From Allacma fusca (Eukaryota > Arthropoda > Collembola > Symphypleona > Sminthuridae): DNA of 64,000 nt. The stretch spans positions 70,707,508 to 70,771,507 of the forward strand of contig OX359246.1 of the NCBI GenBank assembly GCA_947179485.1, written 5' to 3'. The stretch's first letter is position 1. Each line of letters begins with the position of its first letter. The position numbers and the translations under genes are program-made. This document shows positions 1 to 11,317 of this stretch, one piece after another. The notes beneath the pieces were generated by a model. It was given only the letters and a program-made list of their open reading frames with translations, had not been told where the DNA came from and did no database searches.

Positions 1-405
1 TTAGATGACAGCTGAACAAACACACATGTTGGTTATGTCAGCACATGTATCCCATGCAGAAGTTTTGATGCAAAAGTAAGTTCGAATCGAATACTTTTAC
101 AATGTTTAGCGATATTTGAGCGAACGAACTATGTGTAAAAGACAAGAGCTTAAGAACAAAGATTTTTCTAGACAGGAATAGCCCGGTAAGTATGTAACCT
201 CCAACACACCCCTCCCCTCAAAGTAACAATTGGCAGTTCAAAACAATCAATTGAAATATATTAAATTAACAGTAGTTGGCATTGGTCGAATGTTTGGCAT
301 CCCTTGATTACCTGAGTATTAGTTAAGATATCCCAAGTAGTGGGGGCGTTTTCAACAACTAGTTTGCAATCAGTGTTTTAATTTTAAAATTCCACGGTTT
401 TGTAG

Positions 406-1292
406 CAAAATATTTACCAAAGGTGGACGGCGGTTGGAAGCCTAGCTTGAGGGATCCGATGGAGCTGTCATATGCTTGTATCTGGCTTGGTACGTCTGCT
501 CTAGTAATTGTGATCCTAATATTGGCATGGATGTTTCCGAAAATCCACTTTCTACCCACATCGCTCATAGAACTTACCCCAGGGGTTCTATCATTTCTTA
601 CCACTTTCGGACAACTGGTTTTGGTTTTTTATATAGCGGGTAGTGCAATGTGCATCCTTCTTCTGTTCGGTTTGACTGGGCTTTCGTATCCTTACATGTC
701 GGCCTTCGTCACCCGGGAACTCAGGTGTTTAATTATTAATACAGTTGAAATAATGTGATGTTGTATTGTTAGTAAATATTAAATTGATATAGGTAAGTAT
801 TATAATCAAAACTAAATTTCTGTCAGCCTCGACTTGGACGAATACCAAACCAAGGACAGTCTTCGAACACCACAAGGGTTTCAGAAAATATATCGGCAAC
901 TTCATGTTATGCACATTCTGAATGTGGAACAATTCTCGGCAATACCGATACCCTTATTCTTCTGGACTTATTCTACAGCTATCTCAATTGTGTGCTACCA
1001 GTGCATTCGATTTACGGGGGTCGTGGTGTTTTCAAGTATGGTCCTTGGTTTTGCTATGCTGGGTTATTTAATTTTTGCATCGAGGAACATGGCAAATGTG
1101 CACACATCATCTCAAGCCATGTTGAAGAGCTGGAGGGCCAAACAGCATTGCCCTTATTTTCGAAAAGTTCTGAAAAGTTGCCAACCACTTAAGCATAAAG
1201 TTGGTTCTTGCTATTGCGTTGACAAGGGAATGATTTTAACAATGATGCAAAGCATATTGGATGGCACAGTCGGTTTACTCAACATTTTGTAA
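406..1292 (+). CDS. Chemoreceptor-like 7TM protein, copy 1 (5' exon outside the window)
   Basis: Exon 2 (406-724) and exon 3 (827-1292) of a multi-pass membrane protein are present; exon 1 must lie upstream of the window. The boundaries were set by comparison with the complete copy at 7443-9775: acceptor TTTTGTAG before 406, donor CAG|GTGTTT after 724, acceptor TTCTGTCAG before 827, stop TAA at 1290-1292. The visible part carries four to five hydrophobic segments: two in exon 2 (VLVIV-type helix and the LVLVFYIAGSAMCILLL helix) and two or three in exon 3 around FFWTYSTAISIVCYQ and FSSMVLGFAMLGYLIF. Length and topology fit the insect gustatory-receptor/7TM chemoreceptor superfamily, but the classic C-terminal TYhhhhhQF motif is not obvious, so the receptor assignment is inference. 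It would act at the plasma membrane of sensory neurons. Exons 2 and 3 and the intron between them are almost identical to copy 2, while the 3' flank is diverged. Confidence 0.55.
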
Positions 1293-2242
1293 TTCATCCC
1301 TCTTGTCCCATGAATTGGTTTCAGTGAACATTAAAATTGTAAAAGCAAAGGTAGATTGTGAGGTTTGGTAATGAAAGATAAAAATACAATAGGGGCAAGA
1401 TGATAAAAAGTACGATTTAGAGTAGGAGAGTAAGCCCGGAATGGGACAAGTAGAAATAAAGCGAGTACCGTTGAGAGTCATGGGACGAGCTCAACAAAAA
1501 GAACAAGAAGAGTCTGAGCTGTCGAAGTGGAAGGAAGTGAATTAGGAAGCATCTTGATTTTAGGATAATGGACTTGTTAAAAATAGTAATTAGATTTTAT
1601 ATAATAGGGGACTATTTTTAGGATTTAATTAAACTCAAGAATAAAAGTCGTGAAGGACAATAAAAGGTAAAAGTGTTTGGAAAAGTGTTTTAATTGAAGG
1701 AATCACCCAAATTAGCAATACGAAAAGACATCAAAATTAGTTTTATTTCGCCACCCGTAAGACTCGCAAGAATCAACCCAAGCTAGAGTGAATGCTCACG
1801 CCTAATGACAATTACCCTAATTAGAAACAAAGAACTAAGTGCATCATCTAATTGTAGAAATAAATAAAAGGACTAAAAACATCATCGTTTCATGGTGGAA
1901 GTTATGCCGGTCGATTTTTGTTTTGTGGGAAATACCTGAAAAAACGTGTGCATGGTCTACCCACGATGGAGAAGATGGTCGTTAAAATATTGACCGTTGA
2001 GACCTAGCGTTCATTCGTAGCATTGGTCGAGGACTTCCATTGCTGATGACATGAGGCATGCCCTGATAGAAGTTCGTTATGACTTTACGTGATAATCGTG
2101 AGGACAATTCCAAGATGACTGATCTCATCATTCAATTGAACTTTATGGGCCATAGAGAAGGAAAATCTTTTGTCCGTTAATTTTGTATTATACTCATACC
2201 TGTTATAAGTGGAATTTATTCTGGGGACATTAGTCACTACAT
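1293..2242. other. Gene-free stretch
   Basis: No convincing coding region, RNA gene or element end is seen here. It holds the diverged 3' flank of chemoreceptor copy 1 and AT-rich unique sequence. Confidence 0.5.
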
Positions 2243-3200
2243 ATGCCTGTTACTATGGACATTTTGTTGGTTGAATTAGCCGAAATGAGAAGAATTAACG
2301 AGGAATTGAGAAACGATAATTTGAAATTGAGACAGAATTTGGACAATTTAATAACAGAGAGGCCAAATGAATAACCAGACCGTCATAAAAATTCTTATGG
2401 GGCAGAGTGTTCAGATTTTAATGAGGACATGGCGTTAGAGGATTGGTACCAGAATCACGATCAGAACTTTGAAGTAAATTCCAGACTAGTACACACTTAA
2501 ACAGATTTGCAAAAGTTGCGCCAGGAATAAAATTACATCAGCTTAAGAAACGCAAGGCACAAGACTTTAGTTGAAAATCTAGCTTAAGAAACTCAAATGC
2601 GTTAAAAATTAAGAAAATTCCAAAATATAAACCCTGAGTTTAACGTTGGTGAACATTGGCGCTTGATCATTCAGTTCGTGTTATTAGTACAATAAATAAC
2701 CAAGTAGTATGGCTGCTCGCGGAGCATCTTCTCTCACAAACAGCCAGGGAATAATTCGCACGTATAATGAAGACCTAAAGAACTACGAGTGCAATCTACA
2801 CATCAATCTTTAAAAAATCAGCAAAGAAGTTGTTGACCTGAATATAGCACGATAAAGATGATTTTCTAATCATCACGAAATATCGACCACAAAGGGGGAC
2901 CAAGTAAACAATCGGGAGGTTCCGCCAGATACAAATGTCGAACCAATGTCAATACACCGACCACCCCTTCAACTTCCAAAGTTTTCTGGACAACGGGACG
3001 AATGACCATCTTTGAATCATATTGAAGTCTGCCATCAAAGATGACAAGTCTCTAACAGATGCAGAACGCGAACATTACTTGGTGCGGCGCCTTAGTGATA
3101 CGGTAAAAAACTTTCCTATTACTAAGGCTAAGTGCTTTATCCAGCGTTTCATAAATTCAGGAAGGCACCACTATCAAGCAAACATGGTAGGCCATTTAAA
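2243..3200 (+). pseudogene. Decayed BEL/Pao-type gag relic
   Basis: Two degenerate coding pieces lie in a row. At 2243-2374 a 43-residue frame has an amphipathic Glu/Leu/Arg-rich coiled-coil look. From the ATG at 2709 a Gag-like frame with several stops runs to about 3200. Near 2950-3010 it contains the Pao/BEL-style sequence PPLQLPKFSG; after a frame change it continues as SAIKDDKSLTDAEREHYL. This is the hallmark DUF1759 layout (LPKFSG, F, then IH-S-L-EK-YL) that the intact element at 13236 shows as LPKFSGSFEDWLHF and LSDAEKLQYL. Frameshifts and stops make it non-functional. No LTRs, protease or polymerase are recognisable beside it. The family is named from motif layout only. Confidence 0.55.
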
Positions 3201-3299
3201 AACCTCAAATGCAAAATACTGTTTTAAAAATAATATAATTTTCTTCAAATATGGACGTATTCCTCACTCTTTTCGGTTTCTGGAAAACAAACGGGTGTT

Positions 3300-4800
3300 G
3301 TCGGACTGCTGTTACATGTCTACAAATAGATCAAAAGTCGGTTTCAGTAACACAAATGATGGGATTTTTTGTACGGCTGCGTTCGTTATCTATTATATTG
3401 TGGGTATGTTAAATGCATTTTTACATGGGAATTTGCACTAGCTGGATGCACAAAATTATTTAACAGAATTTGCGCTGTGGTTTGTACACGCTTAAGAACA
3501 AAGGCACAAATATTCAACAGAAAATCACAATTAAATCGAACATCACGATTTCTGTAAAATTGGGAAATTTTAGAAAATCTATTTTTTTGGTTCTCTATTG
3601 CACCTAAATGTGCTGACAAATCCCATAAAACATGTGACGACAGAATTGATCACAAATATTCTTGCACAGTGTACCCAGGAACATCCCACGAATTCGCTGA
3701 CACAAATAGTGTAAGACCCAAACCCGATCTCGGCCCGGTCCAACTACTGTATTTAATGACATCCCAAACCCGGTTGGAGGTTGGAGCCCATCATTAATTT
3801 TTAATTGCAGTCAGGACCAGGAAACAAACCCGGCTGGGTCGGGTTCGGGACGAAATCCCGCATCCTGGTCCGAACTCCAATAACTTAAAGTAACTTTTTA
3901 TTTTTGATTGAGACAGTACATGATATGTAGTAGATTCATAACACAACGTATGTAGATTGTAAAAACCAACTCCGAGAACCTTCCCCATAAATGTAATGGT
4001 TCTTGGGCGGTACGTGGTAATTACGGCTAGTGAAAACAAAGTTGTTCCACTTAAATTGGATTTATGAAAATAGTTCATATATTAAATCTTAATGGTAAAT
4101 AAATCTGTCAAATTATAAAATCATATAATGTAATGTACTAAATGATTTCATGTCTTTCCTTTAATCACAATGTCACTCAAAACTACAATATTTGATATAT
4201 CGCCTGTAAAAACATTGAAATTTCGAAGTGAGTTAAAATCCGACAATCAAATCAAGAATCAACAATCATCCACACAACAAACCCTATCAAATTATGTCAA
4301 AACATTTTGCAGATTAATTATCGGTCTAAAAAATTATTTTGTATTGACGTTTTTCTAGGAATCCAGATTTCATTTATTGTGTGACTGGCTGGCTATGTAT
4401 GTATCTGTTGAAACTCAATTCTCTGACTTCAATTCTCAGAAAACTACATACAAAGAATACTTCGCTCATCTTACTCAAGGGATTTAAAAAAATACAAAAC
4501 GAACGCAAAAGTGACAAAGTACTTAAGAGTCAAAAGACTAATTGCCCACCTTACAGTAGGGAACCATAATATATACTATGGGAAATGTAAGCTAAGTTTT
4601 GACCGTGATACCTGTAAATTAAGTGATAAAGAAGACGATAACGATCTGTAAATTTTTTTTACTAATTGTAAGCAATATGACAAGTATAGAGAAAATCATC
4701 TAATATTGAAAACTTAAGAAGAGAGAATTTCTTCTCATTTCTCAGGGTTTGTTTTGTGTTGTTCACATTTGTTTTCTATAATATTTCCCCTAAGGCTTAT
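3300..4800. other. Gene-free stretch with a G+C-rich patch
   Basis: No gene is supported. At 3711-3885 there is a patch of repeated CCCGG/CGGGTT words in an otherwise AT-rich stretch, resembling the interior of the motif-array MITEs elsewhere in the window, but no terminal inverted repeats were found around it. Confidence 0.4.
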
Positions 4801-4801
4801 A

Positions 4802-5482
4802 TCGTCGGTGAAGAGGCAGAATGATCTAGGTGCGTGATCAATTAGAATCAAAATGATCTACATGCAGTTTCACTAAAGGCAAAATGAAATACTTGCATTG
4901 AATTTTGAAAGCAAAATATTCTAGATATAGTTTCTCTTAAAAGCAAAATGATCTAGATGCAAATTATAATAAAACCAGTATGTATAAACACATTATAGTG
5001 TCAGTACATGAATATGCGAGAAATTAAAAATCTTTTTTGTTCCTAAAAATGTAAGTTTCATTCTGCGTTTAAATGGTATTATAAAATACGAAATAAATAC
5101 TAGGAGACAGTTAAGCACAAAATTGCAGTTTTTATGAAAAATAATGTGATAATGATTTGTGGTTAAATTATATTATTTAATTATAATGAAATGTAATTAA
5201 ATATTTATTCACTGACCCCTTATAATAACTAACAATAATAATAATTAATAATAAATTACAGCCCTTATAAGCTACGTGTCCTCCTTGCAGAAGGTATTTT
5301 TCACACTCAGAAATTTAGGACAGCACCTAGATCATTTTGCTTTTATGGAAAACTGTATGTAGGTCAGTTTGCTTTTAAAAAGACTTATACGTAGTTCATT
5401 TTGCCGTTAGGGAAAAAGTTATGTAGATCATTTTGATTCTAATCGATTATGTACCTAGATCATTTTGCCTCTTCACCGACGA
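4802..5482. mobile_element. Tc1/mariner-like MITE with subterminal motif clusters
   Basis: The ends are inverted repeats of each other, opening TCGTCGGTGAAGAGGCA on the left and closing with its complement on the right. Similarity continues inward for about 90 bp, for example GATTAGAATCAAAATGATC (left side has one change). Both ends are flanked by TA (4800-4801 and 5483-5484), the target duplication typical of Tc1/mariner. No transposase is encoded, so it is non-autonomous. A short word close to AAAATGATCTA occurs about five times in the left half and, in inverted orientation, about five times in the right half, at 15-30 bp spacing. The centre (about 5000-5300) is plain AT-rich sequence. An AT duplication would fit equally well, so the superfamily is tentative. 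Confidence 0.75.
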
Positions 5483-5641
5483 TATGCGTCTGGTGGGACA
5501 GAATATTAACGTAGTTTCAATATAATTAAGGCACGTGGAAGGAATAATCAGTTTTTGCTTCCTACATAGCAATAAATGCAGACAATATAGAGAATCAAAT
5601 ATTAAGTTAATGAGTTAGACCATTTCGCGTTTACTCGGAAA

Positions 5642-6141
5642 TAGTGGTCGGACCAATTCAATTCAGAATTGGAAATTTTCGATTCGATTCGATTCGATTC
5701 AATTCGATTCAGTAGTATTTCGATTCGATTTGCAGCAAAGCCAAATCGAATGATTCGATTTGGGTACTGAACTGAATCGAATCATATCATGTGAATTGCA
5801 ATTCAAACAATTCATCAAAACCGCTTCGGCTGCGCACGGGTACTTTTTTTCCGCATATTCAAATTCCAAATACTACGTATACCACAACGTTTGTTATTTT
5901 AGCGTAGCTTTTACTATACCCTTTATAATGTGTATACGACACTCCAGTAACATAAGGAAAATTTTGCATTTTCCCGCCTGAATCGTTCGATTTACGATTC
6001 AATTCGATTCACTGAGTGAATTGAATCGAATTGAATTGCTTTGGGGCAAATTGAATCGAAAATCGGTTTTTCGATTCAATTCAAGCTTCAAATTGAATCA
6101 AATTGAAAAATTCGAATCAAATTGAATCGATCCGACCACTA
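5642..6141. mobile_element. hAT-like MITE with ATTCGATTC arrays
   Basis: The left end reads TAGTGGTCGGACC and the right end is its near complement GGATCC-less TCCGACCACTA. A perfect 8-bp direct repeat CTCGGAAA flanks it (5634-5641 and 6142-6149), which is the signature of hAT-superfamily insertion. There is no transposase. About 100-130 bp at each side are runs of ATTCGATTC / GAATCGAAT, in opposite orientations on the two sides; the centre (about 5800-5970) is unrelated. A 73-residue open frame inside is judged fortuitous. Confidence 0.8.
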
Positions 6142-6149
6142 CTCGGAAA

Positions 6150-7362
6150 TAGTTTTCTAGACTATATCATGAGTCATTTAGAAGGGAAATAAAATTGGGC
6201 GTCAACTACTCCAATACTGCCAACATAAATTGACAGATACATATAGATTCATCAGAGCATGTGGAGCAAATAGTTCAGTGGTCAAGAAATATGATGGTAA
6301 GTTTGAGAATTTAAAAAAAATTGTTTCGGAAATTTTGTGTGTTTTTGAATTGGCATTCATACTACGAGTCCGAACGTTAGATCCAACGAATGATAATTTT
6401 GTGTGGAGCTGATGGGGGAGAAGGCAGTTACTTCCGATAGGATCGGTGAGGTCATGTCATTGACCATGAACGAAGTCAAGGGGTGACCAAATTTCTTAAA
6501 TTGAAACAAGCATAGAAACAATTGGCACGATTTAAAATTTTCAATTGATGAAGCGGATTTATTACTTTGTGGCTAAACATTGTTTCGTTCAATTGCGGCC
6601 TGGCAAAAATCAAAATTTAAGTTCCCCTTAAAATTTCCAACTTTGACCCATTACCCTGACCCCTGAGGTTTTTCAATCCACGGGGACGGAAAAAAATTGT
6701 TTCGAAAAAAACAAATCGGGAAGAGACCTACAAAAAGGGGGAGTACGCTATTTTTTCATTATTGCCCTATCTGTTGCCTAGGGGGTGGAAAATTATTTTC
6801 TTTACCCAAAAGCATAATGGTAAGCATGGTACACAAAAGTATACCTAGATACATTTTCTACACAAAATTCTTATTTTCCATTCTGCTCATAATCTCGGCA
6901 CCATACAATTTCTGTCAGTGGTCCTCATTATTTTTTGATTTATTTTCTACATCAAATACATGCATAATTGGATACGAATATGCTTTGAACAATTTCAAAT
7001 GTTTACCCACATTGCTAGAAGCATGTCATTACTGCACGCGTTGAAGAACAAAATGTTTTTTCAATATGAGTCTTGACCCAAAAAAATTCTCAACTTCTAA
7101 TTTTTGGTAATTTTAAAAAACATTTATAAAATTTAATGTATTGCATGTTGTGAGAAAATATACTACACGCGGCTCATACCAAACACATTATTTCGCTGAT
7201 ATTTTGCATGTCTGTCAGAACTTGAATTAAATTTAATATAAAATACATAACACAAACACTAAATACATACGGACATAATAAAGTAAGGAGATGTATGTAT
7301 GCTCATATAGAATAGGTAATGAGGAGCATTTCCAAGTGCAAACTTAGCAAAGGACTAGAGGA
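6150..7362. other. Gene-free stretch
   Basis: AT-rich sequence with small open frames only. None has splice-compatible neighbours or a recognisable domain. The promoter region of the next gene lies at its right edge. Confidence 0.5.
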
Positions 7363-7370
7363 TTTATAAA
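7363..7370 (+). promoter_or_regulatory. Candidate TATA box of chemoreceptor-like copy 2
   Basis: TTTATAAA sits about 73 bp upstream of the chosen ATG, with TCAAC/TCACAT initiator-like words 25-35 bp further downstream. This is sequence-only support. Confidence 0.35.
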
Positions 7371-7442
7371 CCAAACATTTTTTACTCAACTCACATTTCG
7401 TGAAATTCATTTGGTCACCAAGCATCGCATTCAACATTCAAT

Positions 7443-9775
7443 ATGCTAGGACCAATTTCAAAAACGTTTTATTTCTCAGCCTTTTGGTGGAACAAAATAT
7501 TTTATTTACTTCCGTACGATTGGAATTGTAAACGAAAAGAACTTAGAGTACGGAAGGGCTTGAAGGGCTGGATCGGTTGGTACATCAACATCAGTATATT
7601 TTCGGTGATTTTGATCTGGGGCGTAGTCCGAACCATTCACGCGTATGGAGACCTGGACGGAAGCGAAAAGCAAATGCACTATTACGTCGGAACATATTAT
7701 TGGACACTCAACATGGTTTTGCATGTGGGTCTGCAAGCGAGTGTATATTTAACTGTTGAGGAATTTCCTGCTTATTTTTTCAACGACTTTAAGTTCTCCA
7801 ACACATTTAAAGGTAAATCTAGCACAATATATAATACACATCTTGTGTTATTCAACTTTGAAATTGTCACCTGTGAAGCATTATCAATCTCTATATTGCA
7901 CGCCTGCTGATGTGTGTTCATTTAAAACAGCGCAAAAACTATTCCCAATACCCAACAACCCGCCGGACTAAATAACTAACAACCCGCCGGGTTAATCACC
8001 TAGCTACCTCGAAATCCAAACGTGGTTTTACTCAATAGGAACCTCAAATTCGTTTTGCCAACTACCTAGGAAACCCAAATTTCTTTGCCCTACTACTTAC
8101 GATGCCCAAATTAGTTTTGCAAAACTACCTTGATTGGCCGAATTGATTTTATTTGCCCAATTTTTCAGCCCAACTACCCAAGTTGGTCATGTTATTTTGC
8201 CGAACCACCTCTGAAGCCCATTTTTGTCTGTCCAACTAACTCGGTAGGCCAAGATCTTTTCTGCCCAACTACCTCGCTGTTTCTATGCATCTAACCCCTT
8301 GGACCATTTGCCCAAGTAAGCGGGATCGTTAGTTAGGGAACGTTTTCACATTCGGCCTAACACAACGCACAATAGATGACAGCTGGACAAATACATACAT
8401 GCAGGCGCAGAAATTGCGATTCGAAGTAATTTCAAATCGATCGCAATCCACAATGACATTTAATCTCTAAGCGAAACCTATTTGACTAAATTGACATTGC
8501 CATTGCAGAAGCTGGCCTGTGTCAGCACATGCATTCCATACAGAAGTTTCGATGCAAAAGTAAGTTCTAATCGAATACGTTTACAATACTTAGCGATATT
8601 TGTAAAAGACAAGGGCTTAAGTAAAAAGATTTTCTAGACAGGAATTGCCAATGCTTGGCTAGGGAGTCCTTTAGCTAAGTATGTAACCTCCAACACACCC
8701 CTTCCCTCAAAGTAACTACCCCTGTCAGTTCAATACAATCAATTGAAATATATTAAATTAACAGTAGTTGGCAAGCGTCGAATGTTTGGCATCCCCTGAA
8801 TACCTCAGTATTAGTTAAGATAGTGGGAGCGTTTTCAACAACTAGTGTGCACCCAGTGTTTTAATTTTAAAATTCCACGGTTTTGTAGCAAAATATTTAC
8901 CAAAGGTGGACGGCGGTTGGAAGTCTAGCTTGAGGGATCCGATGGAGCTGTCGTATACTTGTTCATGGCTTGCTACGTGTGTTCTAGTAATTGTGATCCT
9001 AATATTGGCATGGATGTTTCCGAAAATCCACTTCCTACCTACATCGCTCATGGAACTTACCCCGGGGGTTCTATCATTTCTTACCACTTTCATGCAACTG
9101 GTTTTGGTTTTTTATATAGCGGGTAGTGCAATGTGCATCCTTCTTCTGTTCGGTTTGACTGGGCTTTCGTATCCTTACATGTCGGCCTTCGTCACCCGGG
9201 AACTCAGGTGTTTAATTATTAATACAGTTGGAATAATGTGATGTTGTATTGTTAGTAAATATTAAATTGATATAGGTAAGTATTATAATCAAAACTAAAT
9301 TTCTGTCAGCCTCGACTTGGACGAATACCAAACCAAGGACAGTCTTCGAACACCACAAGGGTTTCAGAAAATATATCGGCAACTTCATGTTATGCACATT
9401 CTGAATGTGGAACAATTCTCGGCAATACCGATACCCTTATTCTTCTGGACTTATTCTACAGCTATCTCAATTGTGTGCTACCAGTGCATTCGATTTACGG
9501 GGGTCGTGGTGTTTTCAAGTATGGTCCTTGGTTTTGCTATGCTGGGTTATTTAATTTTTGCATCCAGGAACATGGCAAATGTGCACACATCATCTCAAGC
9601 CATGTTGGAGAGCTGGAGGGCCAAACAGCATTGCCCTTATTTTCGAAAAGTTCTGAAAAGTTGCCGACCACTTAAGCATAAAGTTGGATCTTGGTTTTGC
9701 GTTGACAAGGGAATGATTGTAACCATGATGCAAAGCATATTGGATGGTACAGTCGGTTTAATCAACATTTTTTAA
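7443..9775 (+). CDS. Chemoreceptor-like 7TM protein, copy 2 (complete, three exons)
   Basis: Exons 7443-7812, 8889-9207 and 9310-9775 join in frame (junction codons GCA and AGC) to a 384-residue protein. The start ATG is the first in frame after a TATA-like box. Exon 1 gives two hydrophobic helices (about residues 38-62 and 80-102), exon 2 two more, exon 3 two or three, ending in a conserved-looking tail DGTVGLINIF. About seven helices in 380 residues with no signal peptide is the size and topology of arthropod gustatory receptor-like chemoreceptors, but no diagnostic C-terminal motif confirms it; another lineage-specific multi-pass family remains possible. Intron 1 (7813-8888) contains a degenerate about 50-bp tandem repeat; intron 2 is 102 bp. 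It is the tandem partner of the gene at 406-1292, about 8.5 kb away. The differences between the two proteins cluster at the start of the third helix. Confidence 0.65.
7961..8310. repeat. Degenerate about 50-bp tandem repeat in intron 1
   Basis: A unit resembling GCCCAACTACCTCG followed by a Y-rich CCCAAATT-TTTTG block recurs six or seven times with substitutions and small length changes. It lies inside intron 1 of the chemoreceptor-like gene. Confidence 0.6.
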
Positions 9776-10759
9776 ACCATCCAAACAAACTCGTTGTCCC
9801 ATGAATTGACTTCAGTGAACTTTAAATGGGGAAGGCGAAGATACTTACATGGCCGTGTTTGGTAAGGTAATAATGGAAACGGTAAAGTTTTGTTGATCAG
9901 AACGGGTTACAGTCAACAAGTAGAAACCCCAAAAGCACCAATAAAGTAATATATTTGTTATAGAGGTTCTCAGGTAAGAAATACATATTTGCACGAAGGT
10001 ATAAACATATGTACGTAGGATACAGGTATTATATGTTTTTGGAGCCACTCAAATATGTAATGTATAGCAAAACAAGCTCATTTCAAGAAAAATGGACTCA
10101 ATACATTTGTACTAGAATGTAGTGTGTCTGGAAAATATTACAGCAAAGCTAAAAGGAACAAGTGAATGATGCAGGTTACACCAGGAAATATTAACAAACT
10201 ACATTAATGAATGCCCTTAGTCAGATTGCATGCATAAAAGTCAACAAGCCTATTGCGAGGGTTAGGGTCAGGGTAAATATTGTCTTATTACTCTACCCCT
10301 GCTTACTCCGATCCTCACAATAAATGCAAAGTACCCCATAGGGTAATTAAATGTAAACAAACAATACATAAAACAAGAGGAAGGAGTAAAGTAAAACACA
10401 ATGCATGGACCGAGTACTATACTAGCTGCACTCGTCATGCTAATAAATGTAACGCTAATGAATGTAACGCTAACAATATGTACGTAAAAACCCGCACTAT
10501 GCTGTACGTACTTTATACAATTGCGGGACATCGTATTGCATTTGAAAAGAATCTGATCGGATTTGCTAACAATAAGTACGTACTAATTGTAAGCTTCGAA
10601 ATTATGCAATGCTCATGTTAATCTATTTTTCAATGTTATCAGAAATAATATAGTTGTAAAAATTCCTTTCGATTGCGACACACTTACAATTTTAACTATA
10701 TACGTATTACGTAGAGTTTTATGTATTTGATACACACTACGTCACCTCACATTAATACA
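9776..10759. other. Gene-free stretch
   Basis: 3' flank of the chemoreceptor-like gene. Open frames of 87-113 codons on both strands near 10.27-10.62 kb overlap each other, have TACGTAC-type simple sequence and no recognisable domain; I do not call them genes. Confidence 0.5.
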
Positions 10760-10767
10760 GTCTTATG

Positions 10768-11309
10768 CAGAGGTGTCCATCCTTCGAAGGATTTCCTTCA
10801 GAGAAGGCTTCTTTGAACGAATGAAGCGTTATCTTTGACAATTATGAAGGGAAGGGAAGGAAGGCTGGAAAGGAAACGAAGGCTGAACGAAGGCTTCTGC
10901 TCTTTGCAGAAATATTGGAATGTGAAGGAACATGTTGTTTTTACGCCTTCGAACGCCGCTGGAACTTGCAATTCCATCTACTATATTTTAGGCAAAATTC
11001 TTCCGTAACTTAAGTTCATGTACGTACGTACACCGTTACTCAACTGAAAACTATTTTTCTGGCGGGTCGGCTTAACGTTATTCTGAAACATTTATATCAC
11101 AAAGGCAGCATGATACCCGAAGCATGAAGGAATTTAAATAATTTTTGAAGGCTGAAGGAAGGATTATAGCATGGTTTTGAATGAAGGAAGGGCGAAGGAA
11201 GGATAAACATTCAGAAGGCTTCATTTTACGGAACGATGAAGGAACGGGTAATTGTAAACGGTTCTCCTTCTGAAGGATGAACGAAGGTGTTTTCAAATGG
11301 ACACCTCTG
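10768..11309. mobile_element. hAT-like MITE with GAAGG arrays
   Basis: The left end CAGAGGTGTCCAT and the right end ATGGACACCTCTG are exact complements. A perfect 8-bp target duplication GTCTTATG flanks the element (10760-10767 and 11310-11317), as for hAT transposons. No transposase is present. Both subterminal regions (about 10780-10930 and 11120-11295) are dense in GAAGG/GAAGGA words, all on the plus strand as read; the middle is unrelated AT-rich sequence. Confidence 0.85.
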
Positions 11310-11317
11310 GTCTTATG

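Noticed and set aside
3711-3885. CCCGG-rich patch as another motif-array MITE
   Set aside because: No terminal inverted repeats or target duplication could be found, so it is only noted as similar in texture.
5760-5981. 73-codon frame
   Set aside because: Lies in the centre and arms of the hAT-like MITE; the arms are simple motif arrays.
7050-7360. Search for an earlier coding exon of chemoreceptor-like copy 2
   Set aside because: The ATG at 7443 follows a TATA-like box, and upstream frames are short without a donor in phase.
10268-10621. Overlapping 87- and 113-codon frames
   Set aside because: Overlap on opposite strands, simple-sequence content, no homology recognised.
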